Origin: Prauserella alba
GTDB taxonomy: Bacteria > Actinomycetota > Actinomycetes > Mycobacteriales > Pseudonocardiaceae
Reading direction: 5' to 3'
Assembly: GCF_024171735.1 (NCBI RefSeq)
Contig: NZ_JAMTCH010000003.1
Coordinates: forward strand, 174,841-238,840
DNA: 64,000 bases
How positions within the stretch are numbered: the stretch's first letter is position 1; each line of letters opens with the position of its first letter. The notes under the pieces are model-generated. The model did no database searches, was not told the DNA's origin, and was given only the letters and a program-made list of their open reading frames with translations. Below, piece by piece: positions 25,126 to 33,734 of the stretch. The position numbers and the translations under genes were made by a program.

Positions 25126-27417
25126 TCACCTCGAACGCTCGAGAACCCTCGCGGCGCTCGTCGCCGGGGCGAGTTCGAGTCGGCGCAGCAGCTGCGCGTT
25201 GAGGGCGACGACGACGGTGGATGCGGACATGAGGATCGCGCCAACACTCATCGGCAGCACGAACCCGACGGGTGCGAGCACGCCCGCGGCGAGCGGAACC
25301 GACACCAGGTTGTACCCGGCAGCCCACCACAGGTTCTGCTTCATCTTCCGGAACGTCGCTCGCGACAGTTCGACGACCGACAGCACCGACCGCGGATCGG
25401 AACTCGCGAGGATCACGCCCGCCGAGCCGATCGCGACATCCGTGCCCGCGCCGATGGCGATGCCCACGTCCGCCTGGGCGAGCGCAGGGGCGTCGTTGAC
25501 GCCGTCGCCGACCATGGCGACCCGGTAGTTCTCCTCCTGGAGTTGTGCCACCTTGGCGGCCTTGTCCTCGGGCCGGACGCCGGCGAACACCCGGTCGATG
25601 CCGAGTTCCGCCGCGACCGTGTCCGCCACGGCCTTGGCATCGCCGGTGATCATCACGACCTCGGTGCCCGCGGCGTGCAGGGCGTCGACGGCCTCGCGCG
25701 ATTCGGGCCTGATCTCGTCGGCGAGCCGCAGCGCACCGATGACCTCGCCGTCGGAAAGGACGTGGAGGATGATCGCGCCCTCACCGCGCCACCGGTCGGC
25801 GACGTGCATCTCCCCGGCTCCGCGCTGTTCCAGCAGGTGCGGGCCGCCGACCTCGACCACTGCGCCGTCCACGGTCGCCTTCACCCCGACCGCGGGCGAC
25901 GAGGAGAAGTCGGACGCCGTGGGAACGGTCAGCTCCCGGGTGCGGGCGGCGCTCACCACGGCCCTCGCGAGCGGGTGCTCGCTGTCGGCCTCGGCAGCGG
26001 CGGCGAGGGCCAGTACGTCGCCGGCGTCGCGGTCGCCTGCTGGTTCGATCGCGGTGACGGCGGGCTCGCCCTTGGTCAGGGTGCCGGTCTTGTCGAACAG
26101 CACCGCGTCGACGGTGCGCATCGATTCCAGCGCCAGCCGATCCTTGATCAGCACGCCGCCGCGGGCGGCGCGTTCGGTCGCGATGGAGACGACCAGCGGG
26201 ATCGCCAGTCCCAGCGCGTGGGGGCAGGCGATGACCAGCACGGTGATCGTGCGGACGACGGCGTCGTCGGGCAGTCCGGTCAGTGACCAGACGATCGCCG
26301 TGACCGCCGCCGCGCCGAGCGCGAACCAGAACAGCCACGCAGCGGCGGTGTCGGCGATGCGCTGCGCGCGGGACGACGAGGCCTGTGCGTCGGCGACGAG
26401 TTTCCGGATCCCCGCCAGTGCCGTGTCGTCGCCGGTCGCCGTGACCTCGACGCGCACCCCGGAATCGGTGGCGACGGTGCCTGCGACGACGTGGTCGCCG
26501 CTGCCGCGCCGCACCGGCTTGGACTCGCCGGTGACCATCGACTCGTCCATCGATGCGGAGCCGTCGACGATCGTCCCGTCCGCCGGTACCGACGACCCGG
26601 GGCGGACGACGACGACGTCCCCGACGGCGAGCTCGGCGGGATCGACCGTCACCACACGGTCGCCGTCGACCTTCTCGGCCTCGTCGGGCAACAGTGCGGC
26701 GAGCGAATCGAGCGCCGACGTGGTCTGGGCCAGGGACCGCATCTCCAGCCAGTGGCCAAGCAGCATGATGACCACCAGGAGCGCGAGCTCCCACCAGAAG
26801 TTCAGCTCGTGGTCGAGGATCCGCAGGCTGGCGCCCCAGGACGCGACGAAGGCGACCGTGATCGCGAGGGCGATGAGCAGCATCATCCCGGGGGTGCGGG
26901 TGCGGATCTCACCCAGGCCGCCGGTGAGGAAGGGCCGTCCGCCCCAGAAGTAGACGACGGTGCCCAGTACCGGCGATACCCACCAGACCCATGCGGCGTC
27001 GGGCAGCCGGTAACCGATGAGGTCGGCGAACATGTCGTTGAACCCGACCACGGGGACGGCCAGTACGAGCATGGCCCAGAACAACCGCCGGAACTGGCCC
27101 ACGTGATCGCCGTGGCCGCCGTGGCCGGCGTGGCCGCCGTGGCCGCCGTGGCCGCCGTGGCCGGCGTGGCCGCCGTGGCCGGCGTGGCCGCCGTGGCCGG
27201 CGTGGCCGCCGTGGCCGGCGTGGCCGCCGTGGCCGGCGTGGCCGCCGCTGTGGCCGGAATGATCGCCGTGGTCTCCGCCGTGGCCACTGTGGTCCTGGGC
27301 GGCGGGGCTCTCGTCGTGCCCGTCGTGGTGGGACCCGCGGCCGGTGTGCGGGCCCGACTCGTGGTGATGCCCGTGGGCTGTCACCTCGGGCGATCGCGTC
27401 GAGGGTTCGTGGCTCAT
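25126..27417 (-). CDS. copB: Copper-translocating P1B-type ATPase (CPH/CopB type) with His/Gly-rich N-terminus
   Basis: 763 residues from ATG (MSHEPSTRSP), about 8 nt after AAGGAAG. Residues 14-106 are a His/Gly tract dominated by HAGHGG repeats, replacing the usual metal-binding domains. The core has eight membrane spans, the transmembrane ion motif CPH (VIACPHALGLAIP), phosphorylation loop DKTGTLTKGEP, nucleotide-domain SEHPLARAVV and hinge GDGVNDAPALAQADVG. CPH defines the P1B-3 group, copper exporters. It is divergent from cueP with a CsoR-type operator between. Likely exports copper from the cytoplasm. Silver as a second substrate is possible. Confidence 0.93.
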   Translation of the reverse strand: MSHEPSTRSPEVTAHGHHHESGPHTGRGSHHDGHDESPAAQDHSGHGGDHGDHSGHSGGHAGHGGHAGHGGHAGHGGHAGHGGHAGHGGHGGHGGHAGHGGHGDHVGQFRRLFWAMLVLAVPVVGFNDMFADLIGYRLPDAAWVWWVSPVLGTVVYFWGGRPFLTGGLGEIRTRTPGMMLLIALAITVAFVASWGASLRILDHELNFWWELALLVVIMLLGHWLEMRSLAQTTSALDSLAALLPDEAEKVDGDRVVTVDPAELAVGDVVVVRPGSSVPADGTIVDGSASMDESMVTGESKPVRRGSGDHVVAGTVATDSGVRVEVTATGDDTALAGIRKLVADAQASSSRAQRIADTAAAWLFWFALGAAAVTAIVWSLTGLPDDAVVRTITVLVIACPHALGLAIPLVVSIATERAARGGVLIKDRLALESMRTVDAVLFDKTGTLTKGEPAVTAIEPAGDRDAGDVLALAAAAEADSEHPLARAVVSAARTRELTVPTASDFSSSPAVGVKATVDGAVVEVGGPHLLEQRGAGEMHVADRWRGEGAIILHVLSDGEVIGALRLADEIRPESREAVDALHAAGTEVVMITGDAKAVADTVAAELGIDRVFAGVRPEDKAAKVAQLQEENYRVAMVGDGVNDAPALAQADVGIAIGAGTDVAIGSAGVILASSDPRSVLSVVELSRATFRKMKQNLWWAAGYNLVSVPLAAGVLAPVGFVLPMSVGAILMSASTVVVALNAQLLRRLELAPATSAARVLERSR
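27113..27250. repeat. GC-rich tandem repeat encoding the HAGHGG tract
   Basis: On the plus strand the sequence alternates GTGGCCGCC and GTGGCCGGC, forming near-perfect 18-bp units; read on the minus strand it codes for (HAGHGG)n in the ATPase N-terminus. The nucleotide uniformity suggests recent copy-number change by slippage. Confidence 0.85.
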
Positions 27418-27842
27418 GTTCGTCACTTCCTTCGGTGTCCTCATCGAGGGTGGTACGAGGGCGCAGGCCCCGCAGGTCGCATCCGGACCCCCGCGCTCCG
27501 GTGCCGTGCTGTTGTGCCGTGTTCTTGTCGGGGTGCTTGCTGCGCCGTGTTGTTGCTGCGCCGTTGTTGCTGGGCTGTGTTGTGCCGCGGCGTCGTCGCC
27601 GCTGTTTGTGTTGCCGCTGTTCTTCTTGCCGCTGCGTTCCCGCGGCAGTCCCTGCGTCGTCTCCGGCGGCGCTCCTGCTATACCCTATACCCCTAGGGGG
27701 TAGTAGTCCAGTACTCGTGCCGGTTCGCAGATCACGGGTGCGGGGCGGTGGTGAATCGTGCCGGTCGGCGAGAACCGCCGACCGGTGTGCTGACTCGTGA
27801 CCCGGTTGCGGCCGCGGCCGGGCGCTCGTCGAGGATGACGGC
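27418..27842. other. 425-nt divergent region between copB and cueP
   Basis: It holds the CsoR-type operator (27686-27705) near the cueP side. Between about 27500 and 27660 the plus strand is T-rich, low-complexity (repeats of TTGTTGC/GCCGTGTT), leaving roughly 270 nt between operator and copB start as a long leader. No convincing gene is seen; a plus-strand cysteine-rich reading frame there has no ribosome site. Confidence 0.5.
27686..27705. promoter_or_regulatory. CsoR-type copper-responsive operator
   Basis: TATACCCCTAGGGGGTAGTA: CCCC and GGGG arms around TA with flanking TA-rich ends, matching the known TATACCCC...GGGGTATA form of CsoR sites. CsoR releases DNA on binding Cu(I). It lies between the copB and cueP genes and could control both; no csoR gene is in the window. 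Confidence 0.75.
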
Positions 27843-28451
27843 ATGGCTCATCCCGCGCCGCGGCGGCGGAACCGGACCACCGCCGCCGTCTCGGTCCTGA
27901 TCGCCGGACTCGTACTCGTGGGCTGTTCCGGCCCTGGTCCGGAGTCCGCGCCGCCCGCCGGCAGCCCCGGCGGTGGACTGCTCGCCGAGCACGAACTAGC
28001 CGGACTCGACGCCCCCGAGATCATCGAACGGCTGGACCGGATGCACGTCGACGACCGCCCGTCCGACCTGCTCGCATCCGTGCGGCCCGACGCGCTCGTC
28101 CTCAGCGACGAGCGGGAACGCGCGGTCGAGTTGCCGATGCCCGACGACGAGGTCTACGTCTCCGTCGCGCCCTACCGGCAGGAGACCCACGAGTGTCACT
28201 TCCACAGCCTGACCACGTGCCGGGGCGAGCTCGGCAACGAGGCGGTCCGGGTCGTGCTCACCGGTCCAGGCGGCGACGTACTCGTCGACGAGACCCGGAA
28301 GACCTTCGACAACGGCTTCGTCGGCCTGTGGGTTCCCCGGGGTATCGAGGCGACGCTGACCGTCGAGCACGAGGGCAGGGCCGGAACCGCACGTATCGCG
28401 ACGCGCAGCGGCGACGACCCGACCTGCATCACCGGGCTGCGGCTGACCTGA
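27843..28451 (+). CDS. cueP: CueP-family copper-binding lipoprotein
   Basis: 202 residues with signal peptide and lipobox LVGC (25-28, Cys28), so anchored outside the membrane. The CueP signature is clear: HECHFHSLTTCRGEL at 116-130, with Cys118, His119, His121 and Cys126, a downstream DNGFVGLWVPRG segment, and a third conserved Cys in DPTCITG near the C-terminus. In Salmonella CueP is the main periplasmic copper store and feeds superoxide dismutase; in Gram-positive bacteria it is a surface lipoprotein. Neighbour of the CPH ATPase and next to the CsoR-type operator, which fits a copper-resistance unit. Confidence 0.9.
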   Translation: MAHPAPRRRNRTTAAVSVLIAGLVLVGCSGPGPESAPPAGSPGGGLLAEHELAGLDAPEIIERLDRMHVDDRPSDLLASVRPDALVLSDERERAVELPMPDDEVYVSVAPYRQETHECHFHSLTTCRGELGNEAVRVVLTGPGGDVLVDETRKTFDNGFVGLWVPRGIEATLTVEHEGRAGTARIATRSGDDPTCITGLRLT

Positions 28452-28515
28452 GTGTGCCCCCGAGCCGTCCGAGGTCCCGGATGCGTGACGGGCGAGCAGC
28501 CGGGGTTGCGGAGGG

Positions 28516-28956
28516 TCAGTTCGTCGTGAGCTCGGCGCCCGCGGGTACGGTGAGCGTGTCGCCGAGGTAGCCGTCGACGTCGCCCGCCCCGAGCACGTAC
28601 GCGGCCCAGCAGCGCCGTTCGTGGTCGATGACGTGCAGCTCCCACACACACGCGAACAGCTGCGGCTCGGCGGGCACGAAACCGCTCTCGCCGTCGCGGA
28701 GGAGTCGCTGGCAGAGGATGTCACCGTCCCACCAGTGCACGAGCAGCCAGACGGCGTCCTCGCCGCGGTGGACGATCACGAACCCGCAGTCGCCCGCAGC
28801 AGTGGGCAGGATCGTGCCCGCGGTGTCGACGGCCGATTCCAGCAGCTCCTCGCCCGTGGGCTCCCCGTCGGCACTGATGGCGTAGAGCTTGAGGCGCAGG
28901 CCGCTGACGTCCCGCAGGCCGTGGAAGTCGGTGCGGCGTAGGGCGAACGACGGCAC
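28516..28956 (-). CDS. Hypothetical protein
   Basis: 146 residues from GTG, preceded by AAAGGGA. The sequence has DFHGLRDVSGLRLKLYAISADG, then VIVHRGEDAVWLLVHWWDGDILCQRLL and a HERRCWAAYVL segment. The content of W, H and D suggests a small soluble alpha/beta domain. I do not recognise a family; similar short proteins occur in actinobacteria. It stands alone between cueP (convergent) and the MFS gene (same strand). Confidence 0.7.
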   Translation of the reverse strand: MPSFALRRTDFHGLRDVSGLRLKLYAISADGEPTGEELLESAVDTAGTILPTAAGDCGFVIVHRGEDAVWLLVHWWDGDILCQRLLRDGESGFVPAEPQLFACVWELHVIDHERRCWAAYVLGAGDVDGYLGDTLTVPAGAELTTN

Positions 28957-29022
28957 GTGGAGTCCCTTTCGTGTGACGGCCCGGACGATGGTGACTCTAT
29001 CGGCCGGGAACGGTCCCGTCGT

Positions 29023-30282
29023 TCACGTCGCGGTGCGGCCGAGGGAAGGTTCGCCCGCCGTTGCGCTCTCGGAGTCGCGGTGAGCGCCGGTGCGGCCACC
29101 GTTCGGAGGCCCGGTTGCGGGGGAGTGGAACCGCAGGAGCGCGGTGGCGGCCGCGGCCGCGGTTGCGAGGGCTGCCGCGACCAGCAGCGCGGGTCCGTAG
29201 CCCCGCGTCAGCAACGGCGCCACGCCCAGCGGTCCGAGTACCTGGCCGATGCTGTAGCCCGCGGTCAGCAGCGCCGTGGCTCGTGGAACACCCAGGTGGG
29301 CACCGGTCGCGAGCGTCAGGGTGGTGACCCCCATGAACGTGCCGCCGAACAACACCGCCGACACCAGCGCCGGTGCGACACCACCGAACAACGCCGGCAG
29401 TGCCATCCCGACCGCTTGGAGCAGCAGCGCCCCGATCAGCAGGTCCGGTCGCGAGAAGCGGTGCGCCGCGGCGGCCCAGAGCGCGCACGACGGTGCGGCG
29501 GCCAGCCCGACCAGTATCCAGGATCCGTTACCCAGCCACGACGGGCCGTTGCGCGACAGCGCCGCGACGAGGAACGTGCCCGCGACGATGTAACCGGCTC
29601 CTTCGAGGGCATAGCCGACCAGCAGCGCCGCGAACAACCGGCGGCCGCTTCCGTTGCCGGTGTCGGTGTCCGGTGACGCCGCCGGAGTCTGCGGTGCGGG
29701 CAGCCGCCACGCCACCGAAGCGAGCGCCGTGGTCAACGCCGCCGCGACCCACCACGCCGTCCGCCAGCCGCCCACCGCGTCGACGGCGAGCACGCACAGC
29801 CCGGACACCGCGATTCCGGCGCCGACACCGCAGTACACCCATCCCGTCAGGTGCTGAGCGTGGGTGCGCAGCCGCTCCAGTGCGGCGTTCGAGGCGATCA
29901 CGAAGATCAGTGCGCTGGCGACACCGGCCATCGTGCGCATCCCGATCCAGACCACCGTGTCGGTCGTGACCGCCATCCCGGCCAGCGTGACCGTCAGCAG
30001 CACCAGACACGTCCGTAGGGCCGGCCGCGACCGCGCGAGCCGCGGCACCAGGATGGCGGCGACCGCACCGGCGAGGTATCCCACGTAGTTCGCGGTGGCC
30101 AGCGCGTTGCCGGTGTGCGGGCTGATGCCGGCCTGCGCCTGCATCAGCGGCAGGATCGGGGTGAACACGAACCGGCCCACGCCCATCGCCGCCGCCAGCG
30201 CGAACCCGCCCTGCACCACCACGTGCCAGGTCGGCCGGTGCTGCGCGCCGCTCCGTGCCGAGTGGATGTCCACTGCTGCCAC
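29023..30282 (-). CDS. YbfB/YjiJ-family MFS transporter
   Basis: 419 residues with about twelve membrane spans (AAAMGVGRFVFTPILPLMQAQ at 33-53 is the family hallmark; IGMRTMAGVASALIF and SIGQVLGPLGVAPLL further on). The start is a GTG; a weak ribosome site leaves a few alternative starts possible. Divergent from a LysR regulator 141 nt away, the classical layout for an efflux gene controlled by its neighbour. Substrate unknown. Confidence 0.8.
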   Translation of the reverse strand: MAAVDIHSARSGAQHRPTWHVVVQGGFALAAAMGVGRFVFTPILPLMQAQAGISPHTGNALATANYVGYLAGAVAAILVPRLARSRPALRTCLVLLTVTLAGMAVTTDTVVWIGMRTMAGVASALIFVIASNAALERLRTHAQHLTGWVYCGVGAGIAVSGLCVLAVDAVGGWRTAWWVAAALTTALASVAWRLPAPQTPAASPDTDTGNGSGRRLFAALLVGYALEGAGYIVAGTFLVAALSRNGPSWLGNGSWILVGLAAAPSCALWAAAAHRFSRPDLLIGALLLQAVGMALPALFGGVAPALVSAVLFGGTFMGVTTLTLATGAHLGVPRATALLTAGYSIGQVLGPLGVAPLLTRGYGPALLVAAALATAAAAATALLRFHSPATGPPNGGRTGAHRDSESATAGEPSLGRTAT

Positions 30283-30391
30283 CGATCCGTACCTCCGGCG
30301 TCGACGTGCCGCCGCGAGTCCGCGACGTGGCCTACCGGCGTCCCGGCCAGGCGCCGTTCACGTTAAGTACGTCGGGGTGGCGGAGTGAAAT

Positions 30392-30405
30392 GCACGTTGC
30401 CGTGC
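30392..30405. promoter_or_regulatory. Dyad GCACG-N4-CGTGC between MFS and LysR genes
   Basis: GCACG (30392-30396) and CGTGC (30401-30405) form an inverted repeat 18 nt before the LysR start. LysR proteins bind such sites in divergent promoters; assignment is by position only. Confidence 0.4.
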
Positions 30406-30422
30406 GTCTATGTTTCTCAGGC

Positions 30423-31268
30423 ATGGATGTAGAGCTGCGGCATTTGCGGGCGTTCGTCGCCGTCGTCCGGCATGGCTCGTACACCGGCGCCGCCGCCGAA
30501 CTGCGCGTCACGCAACCGGTCCTGTCCCGCACCGTCCAGCAGTTGGAGGCGATCCTGCAGGTGCGGCTGCTGGAGCGCAGTACCCGCCACGTCCGCGTGA
30601 CGAGCGTGGGCGAGCAGTTCCTGGACCGTGCCGAACGGGTTCTCGGCGAGCTCGCGCAGGCCGTCGCGGCGGTCGGCGCCCAGCGGACACTGCGCCTCGG
30701 GTTCAGTTGGCTGCTGCCCGATCCGTGGGCCCAGAACACCGTTGCCGCGTTCGAGAACGCGACCGGCGCCACCGTCACGGTGATGCGGCGAGACGATCCG
30801 GTGGCCGCGCTGCACCGTGCGGACGTCGACGTGGCGCTCCTGCGCGGCGACCCCGACCTCGGCGGCGCCGCGGACGTGCAGCTGTTCGACGAGGACCGCA
30901 TCGCCGCCGTGTCCACCCGATCCGAGTTGGCGGGCCGGCAGCGGCTCGGCTGGGAGGAGATCCCGATGTGGCCGCTGGTCGTCAACACCGTGTCCGGCAC
31001 GACCGGGAACTGGTCGTGGCCCGGCGGCGAGCGCTCCGTCGAGATCGTGACCTGCACCAACTACGACGAATGGCTCGAAACCGTCGCCGCGGACCACGGC
31101 ATCGGCGTCGTGCCCGTCGTGGCGGCCCGCCGCAGCAACCATTCCGGAGTCCGCTTCGTCCCGCTCGCCGGAGCGCCGCCGGTGCCGGTGCGCCTGGCGT
31201 ACCTGCCGGCCACGGCCGGTGCGCTCGTCCGGCACTTCCTCGACGCCGCCACCGGCACGCCCGCGTAG
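30423..31268 (+). CDS. LysR-family transcriptional regulator
   Basis: 281 residues from ATG (MDVELRHLRAF). The winged helix (ELRHLRAFVAVVRHGSYTGA and VTQPVLSRTVQQLEAILQVRLLER, residues 4-55) is typical. A substrate-binding domain follows, starting near residue 85 (QRTLRLGFSWLL). Upstream in-frame codons are in the intergenic region with no family match. It most likely controls the divergent MFS transporter. Confidence 0.88.
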   Translation: MDVELRHLRAFVAVVRHGSYTGAAAELRVTQPVLSRTVQQLEAILQVRLLERSTRHVRVTSVGEQFLDRAERVLGELAQAVAAVGAQRTLRLGFSWLLPDPWAQNTVAAFENATGATVTVMRRDDPVAALHRADVDVALLRGDPDLGGAADVQLFDEDRIAAVSTRSELAGRQRLGWEEIPMWPLVVNTVSGTTGNWSWPGGERSVEIVTCTNYDEWLETVAADHGIGVVPVVAARRSNHSGVRFVPLAGAPPVPVRLAYLPATAGALVRHFLDAATGTPA

Positions 31269-31342
31269 TGGCGGGTCCGTGCGGACAGGTCCGTGCGAAC
31301 TCCGGTCGGTGCGGGCGGCAGCCCGGTGCGGTGAGAAAATTA

Positions 31343-31358
31343 AGCTTAGCGCTAAGCT
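31343..31358. promoter_or_regulatory. Perfect 16-bp MarR operator upstream of the MarR gene
   Basis: AGCTTAGCGCTAAGCT is a perfect palindrome 34 nt before the MarR start, in a locally AT-rich stretch. A nearly identical core occurs at 33699 ahead of the catabolic operon, so it is probably the autoregulatory site. Confidence 0.75.
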
Positions 31359-31392
31359 AACTATCGGGCCGAACCGTTCGGAAGGAGTACGC

Positions 31393-31929
31393 ATGGCGCG
31401 GAAGGACACCTGGACAACGCCGGACGCCGTCGATCTGATCACCGACCAATGGCGACGTTCGCGTCCCGAGTTGGACGTCTCCGCCTTGGCCGTCTTCGGC
31501 AGGCTGCATCGCAATTACCATCGATACCAAGCATTCATCGGTGAGACGTTCGCCGAGTACGGGATCAGCATGGGTGCCTTCGACGTCCTGGCAGCCCTCC
31601 GGCGTAGCTCGGACGAGGGGCGACTCAACGCGGGGGCGCTCGCTCAACAAACCCTGGTGACGACCGGTGGGCTGACCCAACGCGTGAACCAGCTCGAGAA
31701 ATCCGGTCTCGTGCGCCGTGAACGGGACACCGATGACGGCCGGATCGTGTACGTGGCGCTCACCGAGGAAGGGGCGGCGCTGATCGACAAGCTGGCCGAC
31801 GAGCATTTCTCCAACGAGCAGGCGATGCTGGTCGGCCTGTCCAAGAGCGAACGGAAACAGCTGGCTCACCTGTTGCACCGGCTCGAACGTTCGATGGAGC
31901 TGTGCGAACTGACCGAGCGCAGCGAGTGA
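31393..31929 (+). CDS. MarR-family transcriptional regulator
   Basis: 178 residues from ATG, right after GGAAGGAG. Winged-helix features: LNAGALAQQTLVTTGGLTQRVNQLE (about 80-105) and RRERDTDDGRIVYVALTEEGAALI (113-136). MarR proteins are dimers that lift repression on binding phenolic compounds. Its palindrome at 31343 has a close relative at 33699 upstream of the cupin/Rieske operon, making it the likely pathway regulator. It is convergent with the aldehyde dehydrogenase gene. Confidence 0.88.
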   Translation: MARKDTWTTPDAVDLITDQWRRSRPELDVSALAVFGRLHRNYHRYQAFIGETFAEYGISMGAFDVLAALRRSSDEGRLNAGALAQQTLVTTGGLTQRVNQLEKSGLVRRERDTDDGRIVYVALTEEGAALIDKLADEHFSNEQAMLVGLSKSERKQLAHLLHRLERSMELCELTERSE

Positions 31930-31950
31930 GCTCGAACGGGCCGCGCGGGC

Positions 31951-33447
31951 TCAGCCCGCCCAGGGCAGCGGGTCCTCGTTGAGTCCGAAGTAGAGACTCT
32001 TCTGCCGTGTGTAGGCACGGATCCCTGCCCGCCCCTTCTCCGTTCCCAGGCCGCTTTCCTTGACTCCGGAGAAGGGGGTCGCGACGGAAAGCTGCTTGTA
32101 CGTGTTGATCCACACCGTGCCCGCCTCGATGCGCCGGGCGACCCGCAACGCCCTGCGGTAGTCCGAGGTCCAGATACCGCACGCGAGTCCGTAGACCGTG
32201 TCGTTGGCTTCGCGCACCAGCTCTTCCTCGTCGGTGAACGGGAGCACGACGGCGACCGGGCCGAAGATCTCCTCCTGGCAGGTCGCCGCCGAGTTCGTCA
32301 AGCCGTCGATGATCGTCGGCAGATAGTAGGCACCCGCGCCGAGTGAGGGGTCGTCCGGAATCCGGCCACCACAGTGCACCCGGCCGCCCTCGGTGCGTGC
32401 CCGCTCGACCAGCTGCGCCACCCGGTCGCGGTGCTCGTGGTGCACCAACGGGCCGACCTGCACGCCCGGCTCCGTGCCTGACCCGACTCGCAGGGCCCGG
32501 GTGGCCTCGACGAGCCTGTCGAGCACGTCCGTGTACATCCGTTGGTCGACGAAGATCCGCGAACCGGCCACGCAACTCTGACCCGACGACGAGAAGATGC
32601 CGTACAGAATGCCCGCAACGGCATGTTCGACATCCGCGTCGTCGAAGACGATCGTGGGTGACTTGCCGCCGAGTTCGAGCGCGACCGGCATGATCTTCTC
32701 CGCCGCCACCCGGCCGATGGCCCGTCCGGTTGACGTTCCTCCCGTGAACGACACCTTGCCCACGTCCGGATGCCGCACGAGCGCGTCACCGATCTCGGAT
32801 CCGGATCCCGGCAGTACGGACAACAGTCCGGCCGGAAGCCCCGCCTCGGTCGCGATCCGGCCCAGCGCCAGCGACACGAGCGGCGTCCACTCCGCGGGTT
32901 TGAGCACGACACTGTTTCCGGCGGCCAGTGCGGGTGCCACCTTCTGGGCGTCGCTGGCGATCGGCGAGTTCCACGGGTTGATCGCCGCCACCACGCCGAT
33001 CGGTTCGTGCACGCTCATCGACAGGTACTGCCCACGTGAGGGCGTCACCTCCGACTCGAACGTCTCGCAGCTCCCGGCGAAGAACCGGAAGGTCCCGGCC
33101 GCGCTGGCGACCAGTGCGGTGGTCTCGGCGAGTGTCTTGCCCGTGTCGCGGGTTTGCAGCCGCGCCAGGTCGTCCGAGTACCGCTCGATCAGATCGGCCA
33201 TCCTGGCGAGGATCCGTGCTCGCTGATGGGGTGGACGGTCCCGCCAACTCGGATCGGCGGACGCGGTCAGGCCGGCGGCCACGGCACGGTCGACATCGGC
33301 GGGGCCGGCCGATCGGATCCGGGCGACGGGTTCGCCGTTGGCGGGGTCGATCGATTCCAGTACCGGTCCCGTGCCGGTGACCCATTCCCCGCCGACGAGG
33401 ATCTCGTCGGGAATGCCGTCCCGGGTCGGAGTTCGTACCTCGGCCAT
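31951..33447 (-). CDS. NAD(P)-dependent aldehyde dehydrogenase
   Basis: 498 residues from ATG (MAEVRTP), 5 nt after AGGAG; the 15 codons before it are basic and non-family. Motifs: AINPWNSP (about 155-162), the Rossmann SFTGGTSTGRAIG (near 230), catalytic Glu LELGGKSPTIVFDD (near 255), catalytic Cys SSGQSCVAGSR (near 290) and EEIFGPVAVVLPF (near 390). Soluble, typical length. Divergent from the catabolic operon across a 287-nt region and presumably oxidises an aldehyde made in that pathway. Confidence 0.9.
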   Translation of the reverse strand: MAEVRTPTRDGIPDEILVGGEWVTGTGPVLESIDPANGEPVARIRSAGPADVDRAVAAGLTASADPSWRDRPPHQRARILARMADLIERYSDDLARLQTRDTGKTLAETTALVASAAGTFRFFAGSCETFESEVTPSRGQYLSMSVHEPIGVVAAINPWNSPIASDAQKVAPALAAGNSVVLKPAEWTPLVSLALGRIATEAGLPAGLLSVLPGSGSEIGDALVRHPDVGKVSFTGGTSTGRAIGRVAAEKIMPVALELGGKSPTIVFDDADVEHAVAGILYGIFSSSGQSCVAGSRIFVDQRMYTDVLDRLVEATRALRVGSGTEPGVQVGPLVHHEHRDRVAQLVERARTEGGRVHCGGRIPDDPSLGAGAYYLPTIIDGLTNSAATCQEEIFGPVAVVLPFTDEEELVREANDTVYGLACGIWTSDYRRALRVARRIEAGTVWINTYKQLSVATPFSGVKESGLGTEKGRAGIRAYTRQKSLYFGLNEDPLPWAG

Positions 33448-33698
33448 CTCGTCTCCTACACCGCGCCGCGGTCGTCGTGCGCGCTCACTCAAGCACAGAG
33501 AAATCTTCGAAGCAAGCTATATGGAACGGTTCGACGCCGGGACGGTGGCTCAGGTCGGCACGGGATCAGCGCCGCGCATCAGGCCGAGTTCCTCGGAAAA
33601 TCCGCTGATCAACGAAGTTTATGCGCCGACTCGCGCAAGTTGTTCACGGCGAAGGGGTTGTTGCCGCGGCTGCGCGTTGCTATAAACCGATGGCGAAC

Positions 33699-33712
33699 TA
33701 GCTTAGAGCTAA
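33699..33712. promoter_or_regulatory. Second MarR-type operator upstream of the catabolic operon
   Basis: TAGCTTAGAGCTAA matches the palindrome upstream of the MarR gene at 12 of 13 core positions (AGCTTAG-GCTAA with C to A at the centre). It is 22 nt before the cupin start, in an AT-rich 287-nt region shared with the aldehyde dehydrogenase promoter. Confidence 0.65.
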
Positions 33713-33734
33713 ATTTTTACGGGAAGGATTCGGC

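Noticed and set aside
24235-26286. Long plus-strand frame across the repeat protein and the ATPase
   Set aside because: Composition shows Arg/Gly/Asp bias typical of shadow frames, and it crosses a real stop and the copB gene in antisense.
27416-27703. Cysteine-rich reading frame (runs of CCCC) in the copB-cueP gap
   Set aside because: No ribosome site, low-complexity T-rich DNA, and overlap with the CsoR site; a copper-binding peptide is tempting but not supported.
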